From Fiminaster sp050874705 (lineage in GTDB: Bacteria > Bacillota_I > Bacilli_A > RFN20 > CAG-826), in assembly GCA_050874705.1 (NCBI GenBank), contig JBNMLE010000014.1, forward strand, positions 1 to 20,593: a stretch of DNA of 20,593 bases, in the 5' to 3' direction. The translations under genes were made by a program, and so were the position numbers. Positions 4,923 to 13,354 of this stretch are shown here, in pieces. The stretch's first letter is position 1, and each line of letters opens with the position of its first letter. A model generated the notes under the pieces. It saw only the letters and a list, made by a program, of their open reading frames with translations, ran no database searches and had not been told where the DNA came from.

Positions 4923-7900
4923 ACTTAGAAAAGGATTAAGTGCTTTATTATTGAGCGCTTTTATGACACTTGGTGTTGGTATTGGTATAGGTGCGAAGAA
5001 TGTTGTTGAAGGAAGGGCGGCTAGCCAAAGTCTAGAACTTACCAAAGGCACAAATGCAAGTGATGCAGAAATTAAGATTGGAGAAGAGAGTAAAACTGGT
5101 TTAAAAGCAGGAACATCTAAAAAAACGGGCACTATTACTGCAAAGATTCCTGTTGACTCGACAAAGCTAAGTTTTTACGCAGCCGCATGGAATGGAACAA
5201 GTCCTTCTTTAACCATATCTTTAAGTAGTGGCAATATCTCGACAAGTTCATTTGCATTAAAAGCAGATACTGGTGTTTCTAATAATTCTCCATTTACATT
5301 AAGCACCACTGATGCGTCAAGTTTTTTGTGTACGACCGATTTGTCTAACATAACCAGTGAAGTAACAGTCACTTTTACAACTGCAGAAAAAGCTAGATTT
5401 ATTTTGTGGGATGCGTCTGTTGAAATTTCTGGCAGCGTTTCAACAGCAGTTCTCCAAAGTATTGCATTAAACAATGACCAAACAACTGAGTATTATGTTG
5501 GCGATACATTTTCATTTACTGGAACATGTACAGCAACATATGATGACGGAACAACTAAAAATGTTACACCAACAGTTACTACTGTTCCAGATATGACAAC
5601 TGTAGGAACAAAAACTGTTGAAGTTTCATATACTGAAGGCGAAGTTACATTAACTGCTTCTTATGATATTACAGTCAAAGAATATACTTATACAGGGGAT
5701 GGAACTTTAGAGAACCCATTTACTGTTGAAGATGCAATTGTCAAAGCCGAAGAAGTCGGAACAACCGCTACAACAGATAAATATTATGTTAAAGGTACGA
5801 TTGCTACTAAAAAATTCTATACAAATAACTATACATTAACATTCGAAGGAAACGGTGCCACATTTACCTTTTATAAGTGTTATGCTGATGTAAATAATGC
5901 AGAATTCAAAAGTGACATGCTTAAAGTTGGCGATGAAGTAATTGGCGTTGGAAATATTATTTACGGTGGAAAAACTCCTGAATTAAATTCGGGATGTTAC
6001 ATTTATGACTACAAAGCAACTGGTATTACTGCTAGTGAACCTACTAACAGTGGTTTCGCTGTTGGGCAAACAATCACTGTTGCAGATTTAGGCATAACAG
6101 TTACTGCTGATATTGAAATAACTGGTGAAAAGCGTGATGTTACAAGTGAAGCGAAAATTACTCCAGATAATTTTCAATTAAAAAAAGGTGATAATACATT
6201 AACTATTTCATATACTCAAAAAAATAAATATTCTGGTGAAACAACAAATAACACTGAATTAACAACAACTGTAGTACTTAAAAACGTTGTTCAAAAAGCA
6301 GAATCAGTTAAAGTTACTGCTTCAAGTGATTTTGTTAATATTGGTGAAACAATCACTTTAACCGCTGAAGTATTACCTGAATCAACTAATGATAAAACAG
6401 TTGTTTGGTCAACATCAAACACCGATATTGCTATTGTTGACGAAAATACAGGCGTTGTTACAGGTGTTAAAGTTGGTAAAGCTACAATTAAAGCCACTTG
6501 TGGAGACGTGTTTGGAACAATAGAAATTGATGTTAAAGATCCTACTAATTTACCTTTATATTTGTCTGTTGAAGGAACGCTAAAAATGTCAGAATATTTC
6601 GTTGGAGAAACATTTGATCCAACTGGTTTAGTAGTTAATGTTATGTACTCTGATGGAGAGACCATTGTTGATGTTACTAACGATGTTACATGGAATTTAG
6701 GTGTGTTAAATGAAGTAGGTGATGCAATTCAAGTTATTGCGACATACACTTTCGATAATAACGGCACTCCTGATTCAATTTCTTCCAATGATAATATTAC
6801 AATTAAAGTTGTTGAAAAAGCATTAGAAGGTTTATTGGTAGATGGTCTTAAAACATCATATACGACTGATGATACTGAACTTGATTTAAGCGGAATGACT
6901 GTCGAAGCTAGCTATGTTAATTCAAATAGATATATTGATGTAACAGATAAAGCAACAATTGAAGGAACTGTTGATTTTACTGATTTAAGTACACAAACAA
7001 TTAATGTTGTTTATAGTGAAGATGGTGATGTTGTAAAAGAACCTATTTCAATTACTGTGACTTTAGCTAAAACAACTATTAAACTTGTCAGCGGCACACC
7101 AGCATCTTGTGAATTAGTTACATCAGCCGATCAGTTAAATGCAGGAGATAAAATTGTTATTGCTTTAGCTGAAAAAGGAAAAATGATGGGTGATATGGGA
7201 ACAGGCAAGTTCCTAACCGCTTCAGATGCTACATTTGCAAATAATAAAATAACAAGTGAAGTGTCATATTATTTCACATTATCGGGTAGTTCTAGTGCAT
7301 GGACTTTCACAGATGTTAATGGAAAAGTTGTTGGGGCTACTGCCGCAAAAACAATGACATATGATAGCAGTGACAGCAAAGCTGTAAATTCATGGACAAT
7401 CTCTATTGATGCTAATAAAGCAACAATTACTTGCGGTGATTATGGAAGAATTCTTTACAATAACACAGCTGAAAGATTTTTAAATTATACGTCAGTTCTT
7501 AGTGCTTCAATGTTGTTGCCAGAAATTTATAAACTAACTGGTGGTCAAACGACGACCGAATATACTGTTTCAGAAGATTTATTTGTTGCAATTCATGAAG
7601 CTGATGCTGCATTAGTTTGTGGTAATTCTTCTACTGGAACTTGGGTTGATGGTACATATGATGTTGAAACCGCTAAAGGATATCTTGATATGGTTGAAGC
7701 TGCCGATCTTGAAGCCCTCAAGAATGCTCAAGCAAATGAAAATGGTAATTTAGTTGAAAAATTCTTATGGAAATATGATTACCTTGTTGCAACTGGAAAA
7801 ATTGAAAACTTCTTAAATAGATCAGTTGTTTCTCAAGCACGTATTAATCCATTTATTACTAATGCAAATAGTGAAACAACAATTGCTATTATTGTAGTTA

Positions 7901-7965
7901 TCTCATTAGTCGCCGTTTCATCTATTGGTGGTTATCTATTTATTAGAAAACGCAAAGAACAATAA
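4915..7965 (+). CDS. Large cell-surface protein with Ig-like and OB-like domains and C-terminal membrane anchor (right paralogue)
   Basis: Predicted exported envelope-anchored protein of 1016 residues. A signal peptide (1-36, cleavage near GRAAS) precedes a beta-rich N-terminal region (37-175). Then follow a Big_3-like Ig domain (~177-255), an OB-fold-like domain (~262-365, GTLENPFTVEDAI...YYVKGTI), a Big_3-like stretch (366-456), a Big_2 domain (460-541, VVWSTSNTDIAIVDENTGVVTG), two Big_3-like domains (545-718) and one copy of the ~150-residue module found twice in the left paralogue (727-875). A helical cap (882-970, EKFLWKYDY), a transmembrane helix (986-1009) and RKRKEQ end it. No LPXTG and no catalytic motif are seen. 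Start: AAAGGGG followed by ATATAT and ATG. A consensus promoter drives it through the structured leader, so this copy looks expressed. The middle differs from the left paralogue in domain order while both ends are shared, which indicates a mosaic family. Ligand and role are unknown. Confidence 0.85.
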   Translation: MTKLRKGLSALLLSAFMTLGVGIGIGAKNVVEGRAASQSLELTKGTNASDAEIKIGEESKTGLKAGTSKKTGTITAKIPVDSTKLSFYAAAWNGTSPSLTISLSSGNISTSSFALKADTGVSNNSPFTLSTTDASSFLCTTDLSNITSEVTVTFTTAEKARFILWDASVEISGSVSTAVLQSIALNNDQTTEYYVGDTFSFTGTCTATYDDGTTKNVTPTVTTVPDMTTVGTKTVEVSYTEGEVTLTASYDITVKEYTYTGDGTLENPFTVEDAIVKAEEVGTTATTDKYYVKGTIATKKFYTNNYTLTFEGNGATFTFYKCYADVNNAEFKSDMLKVGDEVIGVGNIIYGGKTPELNSGCYIYDYKATGITASEPTNSGFAVGQTITVADLGITVTADIEITGEKRDVTSEAKITPDNFQLKKGDNTLTISYTQKNKYSGETTNNTELTTTVVLKNVVQKAESVKVTASSDFVNIGETITLTAEVLPESTNDKTVVWSTSNTDIAIVDENTGVVTGVKVGKATIKATCGDVFGTIEIDVKDPTNLPLYLSVEGTLKMSEYFVGETFDPTGLVVNVMYSDGETIVDVTNDVTWNLGVLNEVGDAIQVIATYTFDNNGTPDSISSNDNITIKVVEKALEGLLVDGLKTSYTTDDTELDLSGMTVEASYVNSNRYIDVTDKATIEGTVDFTDLSTQTINVVYSEDGDVVKEPISITVTLAKTTIKLVSGTPASCELVTSADQLNAGDKIVIALAEKGKMMGDMGTGKFLTASDATFANNKITSEVSYYFTLSGSSSAWTFTDVNGKVVGATAAKTMTYDSSDSKAVNSWTISIDANKATITCGDYGRILYNNTAERFLNYTSVLSASMLLPEIYKLTGGQTTTEYTVSEDLFVAIHEADAALVCGNSSTGTWVDGTYDVETAKGYLDMVEAADLEALKNAQANENGNLVEKFLWKYDYLVATGKIENFLNRSVVSQARINPFITNANSETTIAIIVVISLVAVSSIGGYLFIRKRKEQ

Positions 7966-7984
7966 TTTAAAAGCCTTATATATT

Positions 7985-8007
7985 AAGCGCAGTTTACTGC
8001 GCTTTTT
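7985..8007 (+). terminator. Rho-independent terminator of the right surface-protein gene
   Basis: AAGCGCAG-TTTA-CTGCGCTT followed by TTT, 19 bases after the stop codon. The stem is identical to that of the terminator at 151-172, so the two paralogues share their 3' ends as well as their leaders. Confidence 0.85.
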
Positions 8008-8025
8008 ATGTTAAAGGAAATTAAA

Positions 8026-8110
8026 ATCAAAAAAAGCTAAAGTAAAATATCAAAAAAACCTAAATAGAATTGCCAAAAAAACCAAAATGAGTTATTAAAA
8101 ACCAAAATTT
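8026..8110 (+). repeat. Four degenerate ~23-bp repeats with phased A-tracts
   Basis: Runs of A begin at 8029, 8052, 8075 and 8097 (7, 7, 7 and 5 long). Each is followed by GCTAAA, CCTAAAT, CCAAAAT and CCAAAAT respectively, so the unit is roughly AAAAAAACCWAAAT at 22-23-base spacing. Spacing close to two helical turns would add up to intrinsic curvature upstream of the metal-exporter gene. Bending or an UP-element-like effect is inferred; the repeats could also be slippage remains. Confidence 0.55.
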
Positions 8111-8149
8111 ATTGTTCAAAATTTCTCGTTAAAGAATTAATCTAATGTT

Positions 8150-9325
8150 ATGGTTACACTATTAAGAAAAATATTTATTAAAAATTATAAAGATACATCT
8201 AATCAAAAAGTTAGGACCGCTCACGGAAAGTTAGCGGCAGGTTTAGGTATTTTCACAAACTCAATATTATTTGCTCTTAAGATGGTGTTTGGTATTCTTT
8301 CTAAATCTGTTTCAATTATTGTGGATTCTATCAATAACTTATCCGATTTTGGTAGTTCAATAGTCACATTGGTGGGTTTTAAAATTTCAAGTAAGCCCGC
8401 TGATAAAAAACATCCATTTGGTCATCAACGATTTGAATATATTGCCGGTTTAATTGTCTCAATTATTATTGTCGCTTTAGCGGCATTACTTTTATATAAC
8501 TCTATTGAAAAGATTATTGATGGTAGTGTTGCTTCATATTCAATTGCTACATTAGTTATTTTAGGAGTATCAGTATTAATTAAGATTGTTCAAGCAATTG
8601 TTAATTTTAGAATTAGCAAAATTATTAATAGCGTTGCTTTAAAAGCAACAGGTGTTGATTCATTGACCGATTCAATTGCCACAACAATATTATTTATATC
8701 TGCTTTACTTTCTTATTTATTCTCTTGGAATATTGATGGATATGTCGGCGTTGTTATTGCTTTATTTGTAGCTTTTTCAGGCATTAAAATGGTAGTTGAA
8801 ACATCTAGTCCGTTGATGGGTGAAGCTATTAAGGAAGAAGATATTAAAAAAGTAGTGGCCACAATACTTTCTTATAAAGGTGTTTTAGGTGTTCATGATT
8901 TACTAGCTCATAACTATGGCCCATCAAAGGTATTTATGTCAATTCATGTTGAAGTTGATTCAAATGTTGATGTAATGGATTCTCATGAATTAATAGATAA
9001 GATTGAAAATGATATTGAAAAACAATACGGCATTGACTTGACAATTCATATGGATCCAATTGATGTATCAAATCCTGAAACAATTAGATTAAAAGAAAAG
9101 GCAATAAACGCTTTAAAAGAAATCGATAGCAATTTATCACTTCATGATTTTAGAGTCGTTCACGGGAAAAATAGATGCAATGTTATCTTCGATGTTTTAG
9201 TTCCTTATGAAGATAATGTTGATTTTAATAATCTTACTAGTAAAATAAGTGAGTTATTAAATAAAGACGAAAGGAAAAGGATTTGTCCGGTTATTCATAT
9301 CGACCATCCTTTTGTGGAAAAATAG
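8150..9325 (+). CDS. Cation diffusion facilitator (CDF) metal efflux transporter
   Basis: Six-helix proton-coupled divalent-metal exporter of the plasma membrane, 391 residues. It has about six membrane segments over residues 28-220, the CDF hallmark HPFGHQRFEYI (88-98) in the loop after helix 2, and a C-terminal cytoplasmic domain with histidine-rich spots (H249, H254, H266, H300). The transport-site positions appear as D59/N63 in helix 2 and D170-x3-D174 in helix 5. This pattern resembles Mn-exporting MntE-type CDFs of Firmicutes more than the Zn type with His in helix 5, so Mn2+ is the favoured but unproved substrate. The C-terminal part (~300-391) is an extended domain found in this subgroup. 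No Shine-Dalgarno is evident before ATG 8150 and the previous in-frame stop is close (8138), so translation may be weak or leaderless. The next gene starts right after the stop. Confidence 0.85.
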   Translation: MVTLLRKIFIKNYKDTSNQKVRTAHGKLAAGLGIFTNSILFALKMVFGILSKSVSIIVDSINNLSDFGSSIVTLVGFKISSKPADKKHPFGHQRFEYIAGLIVSIIIVALAALLLYNSIEKIIDGSVASYSIATLVILGVSVLIKIVQAIVNFRISKIINSVALKATGVDSLTDSIATTILFISALLSYLFSWNIDGYVGVVIALFVAFSGIKMVVETSSPLMGEAIKEEDIKKVVATILSYKGVLGVHDLLAHNYGPSKVFMSIHVEVDSNVDVMDSHELIDKIENDIEKQYGIDLTIHMDPIDVSNPETIRLKEKAINALKEIDSNLSLHDFRVVHGKNRCNVIFDVLVPYEDNVDFNNLTSKISELLNKDERKRICPVIHIDHPFVEK

Positions 9326-10660
9326 ATGAAGTGTGAGAAGTGTGGTTTTGAAAACATTGATACCGCGAAATATTGTATTAACTGCGGTCAGCGCTTAGAT
9401 GGAAAAATATTATGTCCAAAATGTGGCACACCATTAGATAAAGATGCTACTAAATGTCCAAATTGTTCGTACAAAGTTCCTCATAAGGGAGAGAATAAAG
9501 TATCGGGCTATAGTAAAACTATTAATAAATTAGATGGTGTTTTTAATAAAGTATTTTTAATATCAATCATTGTTTTATTATCAATATCTTTATTTGTGGT
9601 TCTTGGAAAATATATTGATATTACTGATACATCTACTAATGCAGATACATCATTTGGTTTTTCTTATTATTTTTTAATTACAAATTGGATTAAATTTGCA
9701 AATATTGTTTCTGGACTAGATATGAATAATATCGGCTATATTATAGTTCTTCTTTTCGACACAATTATTCCATTTATTTTGGTGTTAGGGAACATTTTCA
9801 TAACTTATATCTTTGGAATAAAAGGTATTATAAGCGCGTCTAAAGCATTAAAAACAAATGATAAGATTTCTTCTTATAGATATCTCATCATTGTCTATGT
9901 TTCAAATTTATTTGCCGTTTCTTCTTTATTGGGAATTCAACATTTAAACGGAACAACTGTTACATATTTTGAAAAATCATCTATGATGAATACATTTTTA
10001 TCATTGTCTAGTTTATTGTTATTCCTTATGGTTTCATTTGAATGCGCCAAAGCATTTGATAAAAATAAAATAAGTTTATTTATAGAAAAGATTTTATCAG
10101 CGTTATCAATAATATTTGCTTTTTCAATAATTGATAGCCTCCATTCTGGAACTTATGTTACTTATGTTAGTAATTCATACACTTATTCATATAATTCATG
10201 TTCATTGCTTTTGAGTTTAATTTCTCAATTAACTACATCATCTACATTGACTAATACTGATATATCGCTTTTTGTATTTTTAGGAATTAATTTAATTCTT
10301 ACATTCTTTATTTATGCATCCCTTTGCGTTTACGCTGTATTTTTCGGAAGTGGATTTTTTAGAGAAAATTCAACTTCGCACAAATACAAAATCCCTCTTT
10401 ATGCTGGGGCATTTATGAGCGAACTATTTATAACAATTAAAATGTTTATTATTATCGCAGTTACTGTAGTTATTAATAATGCATTAAATGATGGAAGCAT
10501 GTTCTCTTTCTTACCATATACTTGGTCATCATTTGTTATTGGCTTATTGTTCCTTGGTACAACAGTTGCCTCATGTATCATTATTCGTTCATATAGAAAT
10601 TATGAAAGAATTGCAAACCAAACAAGCCCAGAACCATCTTCTAGTGGTGAAGTAAAATAA
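9326..10660 (+). CDS. Double zinc-ribbon multi-pass membrane protein of unknown function
   Basis: This 444-residue protein opens with two cytoplasmic-type zinc ribbons (C3-x2-C6/C17-x2-C20 and C30-x2-C33/C44-x2-C47). A linker and about eight hydrophobic segments follow from residue ~70 to ~420, then a polar tail (SPEPSSSGEVK). Zinc-ribbon-plus-membrane proteins are common in Firmicutes but mostly uncharacterised, and I cannot name a transport or enzyme family. It starts at the base after the CDF stop codon (TAGATG), with GTGGAAAA as a weak ribosome site inside the upstream gene, so the two are surely co-transcribed and may be translationally coupled. A link to metal status is possible from the neighbour and the zinc ligands but is speculation. 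Confidence 0.8.
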   Translation: MKCEKCGFENIDTAKYCINCGQRLDGKILCPKCGTPLDKDATKCPNCSYKVPHKGENKVSGYSKTINKLDGVFNKVFLISIIVLLSISLFVVLGKYIDITDTSTNADTSFGFSYYFLITNWIKFANIVSGLDMNNIGYIIVLLFDTIIPFILVLGNIFITYIFGIKGIISASKALKTNDKISSYRYLIIVYVSNLFAVSSLLGIQHLNGTTVTYFEKSSMMNTFLSLSSLLLFLMVSFECAKAFDKNKISLFIEKILSALSIIFAFSIIDSLHSGTYVTYVSNSYTYSYNSCSLLLSLISQLTTSSTLTNTDISLFVFLGINLILTFFIYASLCVYAVFFGSGFFRENSTSHKYKIPLYAGAFMSELFITIKMFIIIAVTVVINNALNDGSMFSFLPYTWSSFVIGLLFLGTTVASCIIIRSYRNYERIANQTSPEPSSSGEVK

Positions 10661-10725
10661 AAACTATAAAGATTTAATTACAATATTGTTTTAACAAGTT
10701 AAAATATATAAGCAAAAGGAGTTTT

Positions 10726-11196
10726 ATGAGTGACCATATTAAAATCTTAGTTAATAATTCAAAAGCATACTTCAATTATTTTCTTGAAGATTTTATTGAA
10801 TGTGGCATAGAACTCAAAGGCACCGAGATTAAGTCTTTAAGAAAAAACGGGGCCACACTTAATGATTCATATGTTGTCATACGTAATCAAGAAGCCTTTT
10901 TAGTTAATATGCATATTGCTCCTTATGATCAAGGCAATATTTTTAATCATGATCCTAATAGAACAAGAAAATTATTGCTTCATAAATTAGAAATTTTTAA
11001 GATGGAAAGAAAAGCAATCGAAAAATCTTTTGTTATTATTCCAACAAAAATATATCTAAAAAAAGGAAAAGCAAAAGTGGAAATTGCTTTAGGAAAAGGT
11101 AAAAAGAAATACGACAAACGCGAAGTTATAAAAGAACGCGATGATAAGCGCATGATGGACCGTATTAAAAAGAATAACGGTAAAGACATATTATGA
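10726..11196 (+). CDS. smpB: SsrA-binding protein SmpB
   Basis: SmpB binds tmRNA and delivers it to stalled ribosomes for trans-translation in the cytoplasm. At 156 residues it has the usual length. Family signatures are visible: AYFNYFLEDFIECGIELKGTEIKSLR at the N-terminus, NMHIAPYDQGN in the middle, RTRKLLLHK, and the basic C-terminal tail KKKYDKREVIKERD that enters the ribosomal channel. The start follows AAAAGGAG at a 5-base spacing. This is the first gene of a tight run with folC (ATGA overlap at 11193-11196). The tmRNA gene itself is not in the window. Upstream (10661-10725) only weak promoter-like boxes are seen (TTGTTT...TATAAG with short spacing). Confidence 0.95.
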   Translation: MSDHIKILVNNSKAYFNYFLEDFIECGIELKGTEIKSLRKNGATLNDSYVVIRNQEAFLVNMHIAPYDQGNIFNHDPNRTRKLLLHKLEIFKMERKAIEKSFVIIPTKIYLKKGKAKVEIALGKGKKKYDKREVIKERDDKRMMDRIKKNNGKDIL

Positions 11197-12407
11197 GCAT
11201 TAAAGAATTAGAACAATATTTTTTAGACCATTATTATTCATCATATGAAAGAAATAATTATGATGAATTTTTAGAATATATGCATTTTTCTTTTTCTTTA
11301 AAAGCTATTCATATAAGTGGCACAAACGGGAAAGGAAGCATTGCTAATTATTTATATAATATTTATTTAAAAAACGGATATAAGGTTGGTTTATATACCT
11401 CTCCATATTTAACTGATGTTACTGAAATGATAAAAGTTAACGGTAGCAATATTCCATTTAGAGATTATGAAAGACTCTTTTTAAAATATAAAAATGAGTT
11501 TGAAAAATTTCATCTTTCTTCATTTGAGATGCAAACATTTATTGCTTATCAATATTTTAGTGCACTCCAACTTGATTTAGTTATTGTTGAAGTTGGGATG
11601 GGTGGAAGCATCGACGCCACAAATGTGATAAATCCGATCTTATCAATCATTAGCAATGTTAGTCTTGAACATACAGCATATTTAGGCCGTTCTATTAGTG
11701 AAATTGCATATAACAAGGCAGGCATTATAAAAGAAAATACACCAGTTTTAGTGGGGAAACTTGAAGAAAGTGTGATGTATGCGATAAGAGAATACGCTAA
11801 AAGCATGAATTCTAAAATATATGTTGTAAATGATTTTTATAATGAAATGCTTGTTAACGGAAAATATCATTTTGACTATATGCCTTTTAAAGATATTGAG
11901 TTAGATACAAATAGTTTTTATGAATTAACAAATGCATCAATAGCAATAGAGGCAGTAAAAATATTAAATAATTTATTACCAGTTGAAGAAAATAAAATTA
12001 AAGAAGGATTAAAATGCAATTTACTTCCTTGTAGATTTGAGTATATAAGTAGCAATATTCTTCTTGATGGTGCGCATAATCCTGATGGAATTCATAATTT
12101 AGTTACTTCTTTAGAAAAAAGCGAGCATAGAATAATCCATGTCGTTTTTGCGGCTTTTAAAGATAAAAACATTGAATCGATGTTAATTGAATTAGGAAAT
12201 ATATCTAATGATGTAACTTTGACCACTTTTAATCATAAAAGAGCAAGAACAGAAGAAGATTATTTCCTTTATTTAGGTGATTATAAATTTAACAGCGATT
12301 ATATGACTTTAATAAGAGAAAAATCTATGCAATTTCCTGATGATTTAGTTTTAGTAACTGGATCGCTTGCTTTTGTTGGAGTAGTTAGAAAGAAGCTAAA
12401 ATTATGA
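11193..12407 (+). CDS. folC: Folylpolyglutamate synthase / dihydrofolate synthase-like
   Basis: An ATP-dependent ligase adding glutamates to folate (and, in bifunctional forms, making dihydrofolate), 404 residues, cytoplasmic. Seen: the Mur-ligase-type P-loop SGTNGKGS (42-49), TSPYLTDVTEMIKVNG for folate binding, EVGMGGSIDATNV, the catalytic NVSLEHTAYLG and NKAGIIK segments, and in the C-terminal domain LLDGAHNPDG. It is slightly shorter than the usual ~420-430. Its start overlaps the smpB stop by ATGA, and its own stop overlaps the folT start the same way. No other folate-synthesis gene is in the window, and the direct partner is a folate importer. The main job is therefore probably retention of scavenged folate by polyglutamylation. 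Confidence 0.93.
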   Translation: MSIKELEQYFLDHYYSSYERNNYDEFLEYMHFSFSLKAIHISGTNGKGSIANYLYNIYLKNGYKVGLYTSPYLTDVTEMIKVNGSNIPFRDYERLFLKYKNEFEKFHLSSFEMQTFIAYQYFSALQLDLVIVEVGMGGSIDATNVINPILSIISNVSLEHTAYLGRSISEIAYNKAGIIKENTPVLVGKLEESVMYAIREYAKSMNSKIYVVNDFYNEMLVNGKYHFDYMPFKDIELDTNSFYELTNASIAIEAVKILNNLLPVEENKIKEGLKCNLLPCRFEYISSNILLDGAHNPDGIHNLVTSLEKSEHRIIHVVFAAFKDKNIESMLIELGNISNDVTLTTFNHKRARTEEDYFLYLGDYKFNSDYMTLIREKSMQFPDDLVLVTGSLAFVGVVRKKLKL

Positions 12408-13162
12408 AACTTGATGCCGTTTATAAAATATCAATTTCAGGTTTAGTTTTAGCGTTAGTTATTATTTGTACGCGATTTCTTTCAATACAGAATATACCAT
12501 TTATTCCTTTTGTAAGGATATCTCTTGGGCCAGCTTTAATTATATTTTCAAGCATATTTTTAGGTCCTATTTATGGTGGCATTATTGGAGGCGCAAGCGA
12601 TATATTAGGAATTATTTTAGTTCCAAATGCACTTGGATATTCAATTAATCCATGGATTAGTTTAGTGTATTTGCTTCTTGGTGTCGCTCCATATTTTTTA
12701 TTTAAATTATTTAAGAAAGTTAAAAACGATAAGATAATTTTTATCATTTTTTCTTCATTATTATTAGCTATTTGGGTCTTTATTCTTATTTATGGTTTAA
12801 CGCATGATTCTATTTCTTCACACACATTTATGCTATATGAAAAAATCATTATTTTTATAGTTAGTTTTATTTTGCTTGGACTTACTGATTTGTTCATTAT
12901 TTTGTTAAAAAGAAAGCATTCAGAAAATGCAGCAACATTTATGAATGTATCTTTTACCTGCTTGATAAGTGAAATTGTTATTTTAATGATTTTAAATTCG
13001 CTTGTTAAAGCATATTTTTTTGAAGTTGATTTTTGGATTATATTTTTTGCTCAAGCTGTAATTATATTCATCAATGTTCCATTGAATGCTTTTGTGGTAA
13101 CATATCTTTTAAGATTGACTAACAAGATTTTTAATAAAGAAAATAAAGCTTATGGAAAATGA
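12404..13162 (+). CDS. folT: ECF transporter S component, folate-specific (FolT-like)
   Basis: Membrane-embedded substrate-binding subunit of an energy-coupling factor importer, 252 residues. The N-terminal half matches the FolT pattern: LALVIICTRFLSIQNIPF, FVRISLGP, FLGPIYGGIIGGASDILGIILVP and the aromatic GYSINPW segment. The protein is longer than typical FolT (about 170-190 residues) because of an extra hydrophobic central stretch (~105-165). It shares an ATGA junction with folC, which supports folate as substrate. It needs EcfA1/EcfA2/EcfT, and these lie four to six genes downstream in the same run. A folate-family S component is likely; the exact ligand (folate or 5-formyl-THF) is not readable. 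Confidence 0.85.
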   Translation: MKLDAVYKISISGLVLALVIICTRFLSIQNIPFIPFVRISLGPALIIFSSIFLGPIYGGIIGGASDILGIILVPNALGYSINPWISLVYLLLGVAPYFLFKLFKKVKNDKIIFIIFSSLLLAIWVFILIYGLTHDSISSHTFMLYEKIIIFIVSFILLGLTDLFIILLKRKHSENAATFMNVSFTCLISEIVILMILNSLVKAYFFEVDFWIIFFAQAVIIFINVPLNAFVVTYLLRLTNKIFNKENKAYGK

Positions 13163-13307
13163 TAAAAACAAAAACGAAGAAATAAATGATAATGAAGAGG
13201 AAAAGAATAATCCTCCAAAATTTTATGTACCTATCGGAGCTTTAATAGCGATAGGGGTCATAATAATTTTAATGATTGCGTGTGTTATTGTTATAGTAAA
13301 TCTTTAA
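13152..13307 (+). CDS. Small single-pass membrane protein (51 aa)
   Basis: A short open frame begins at ATG 13152, overlapping the folT stop by 11 bases, and ends at TAA 13305-13307. The product has a very charged N-terminal half (MENDKNKNEE...EEEKNN), then a PPKFYVPIG turn and one strong hydrophobic helix (about residues 28-50, GALIAIGVIIILMIACVIVIV). The overlap with folT, the clean acidic-then-hydrophobic layout and the lack of any other gene between folT and comEB favour a real gene. No family is recognised. It could be an accessory of the ECF complex, but that is only guilt by position. Confidence 0.6.
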   Translation: MENDKNKNEEINDNEEEKNNPPKFYVPIGALIAIGVIIILMIACVIVIVNL

Positions 13308-13354
13308 TATAAAACAATTTTGTTTTAGAATAATTTGACTAAAAGGAGATCATT

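Larger units (their letters stand above)
4797..4947 (+). repeat. Right arm of 151-bp inverted repeat (leader plus first 11 codons)
   Basis: This is the inverted copy of 3366-3516, with 150 of 151 bases identical. It holds the structured leader, the AAGGGG ribosome site and codons 1-11 of the right surface gene. Arms this long and this similar, about 1.3 kb apart, are a suitable substrate for homologous or site-specific inversion. Confidence 0.95.

Noticed and set aside
10686..10712. TTGTTT...TATAAG as the smpB promoter
   Set aside because: The spacer is only 15 bases and both boxes are weak. A promoter is likely near here but cannot be placed.
13308..13345. AT-rich hairpin AAAACAATTTTGTTTT before comEB as a terminator or operator
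   Set aside because: The stem is only A-T pairs and no T-run follows, so it is too weak to call in this base composition.
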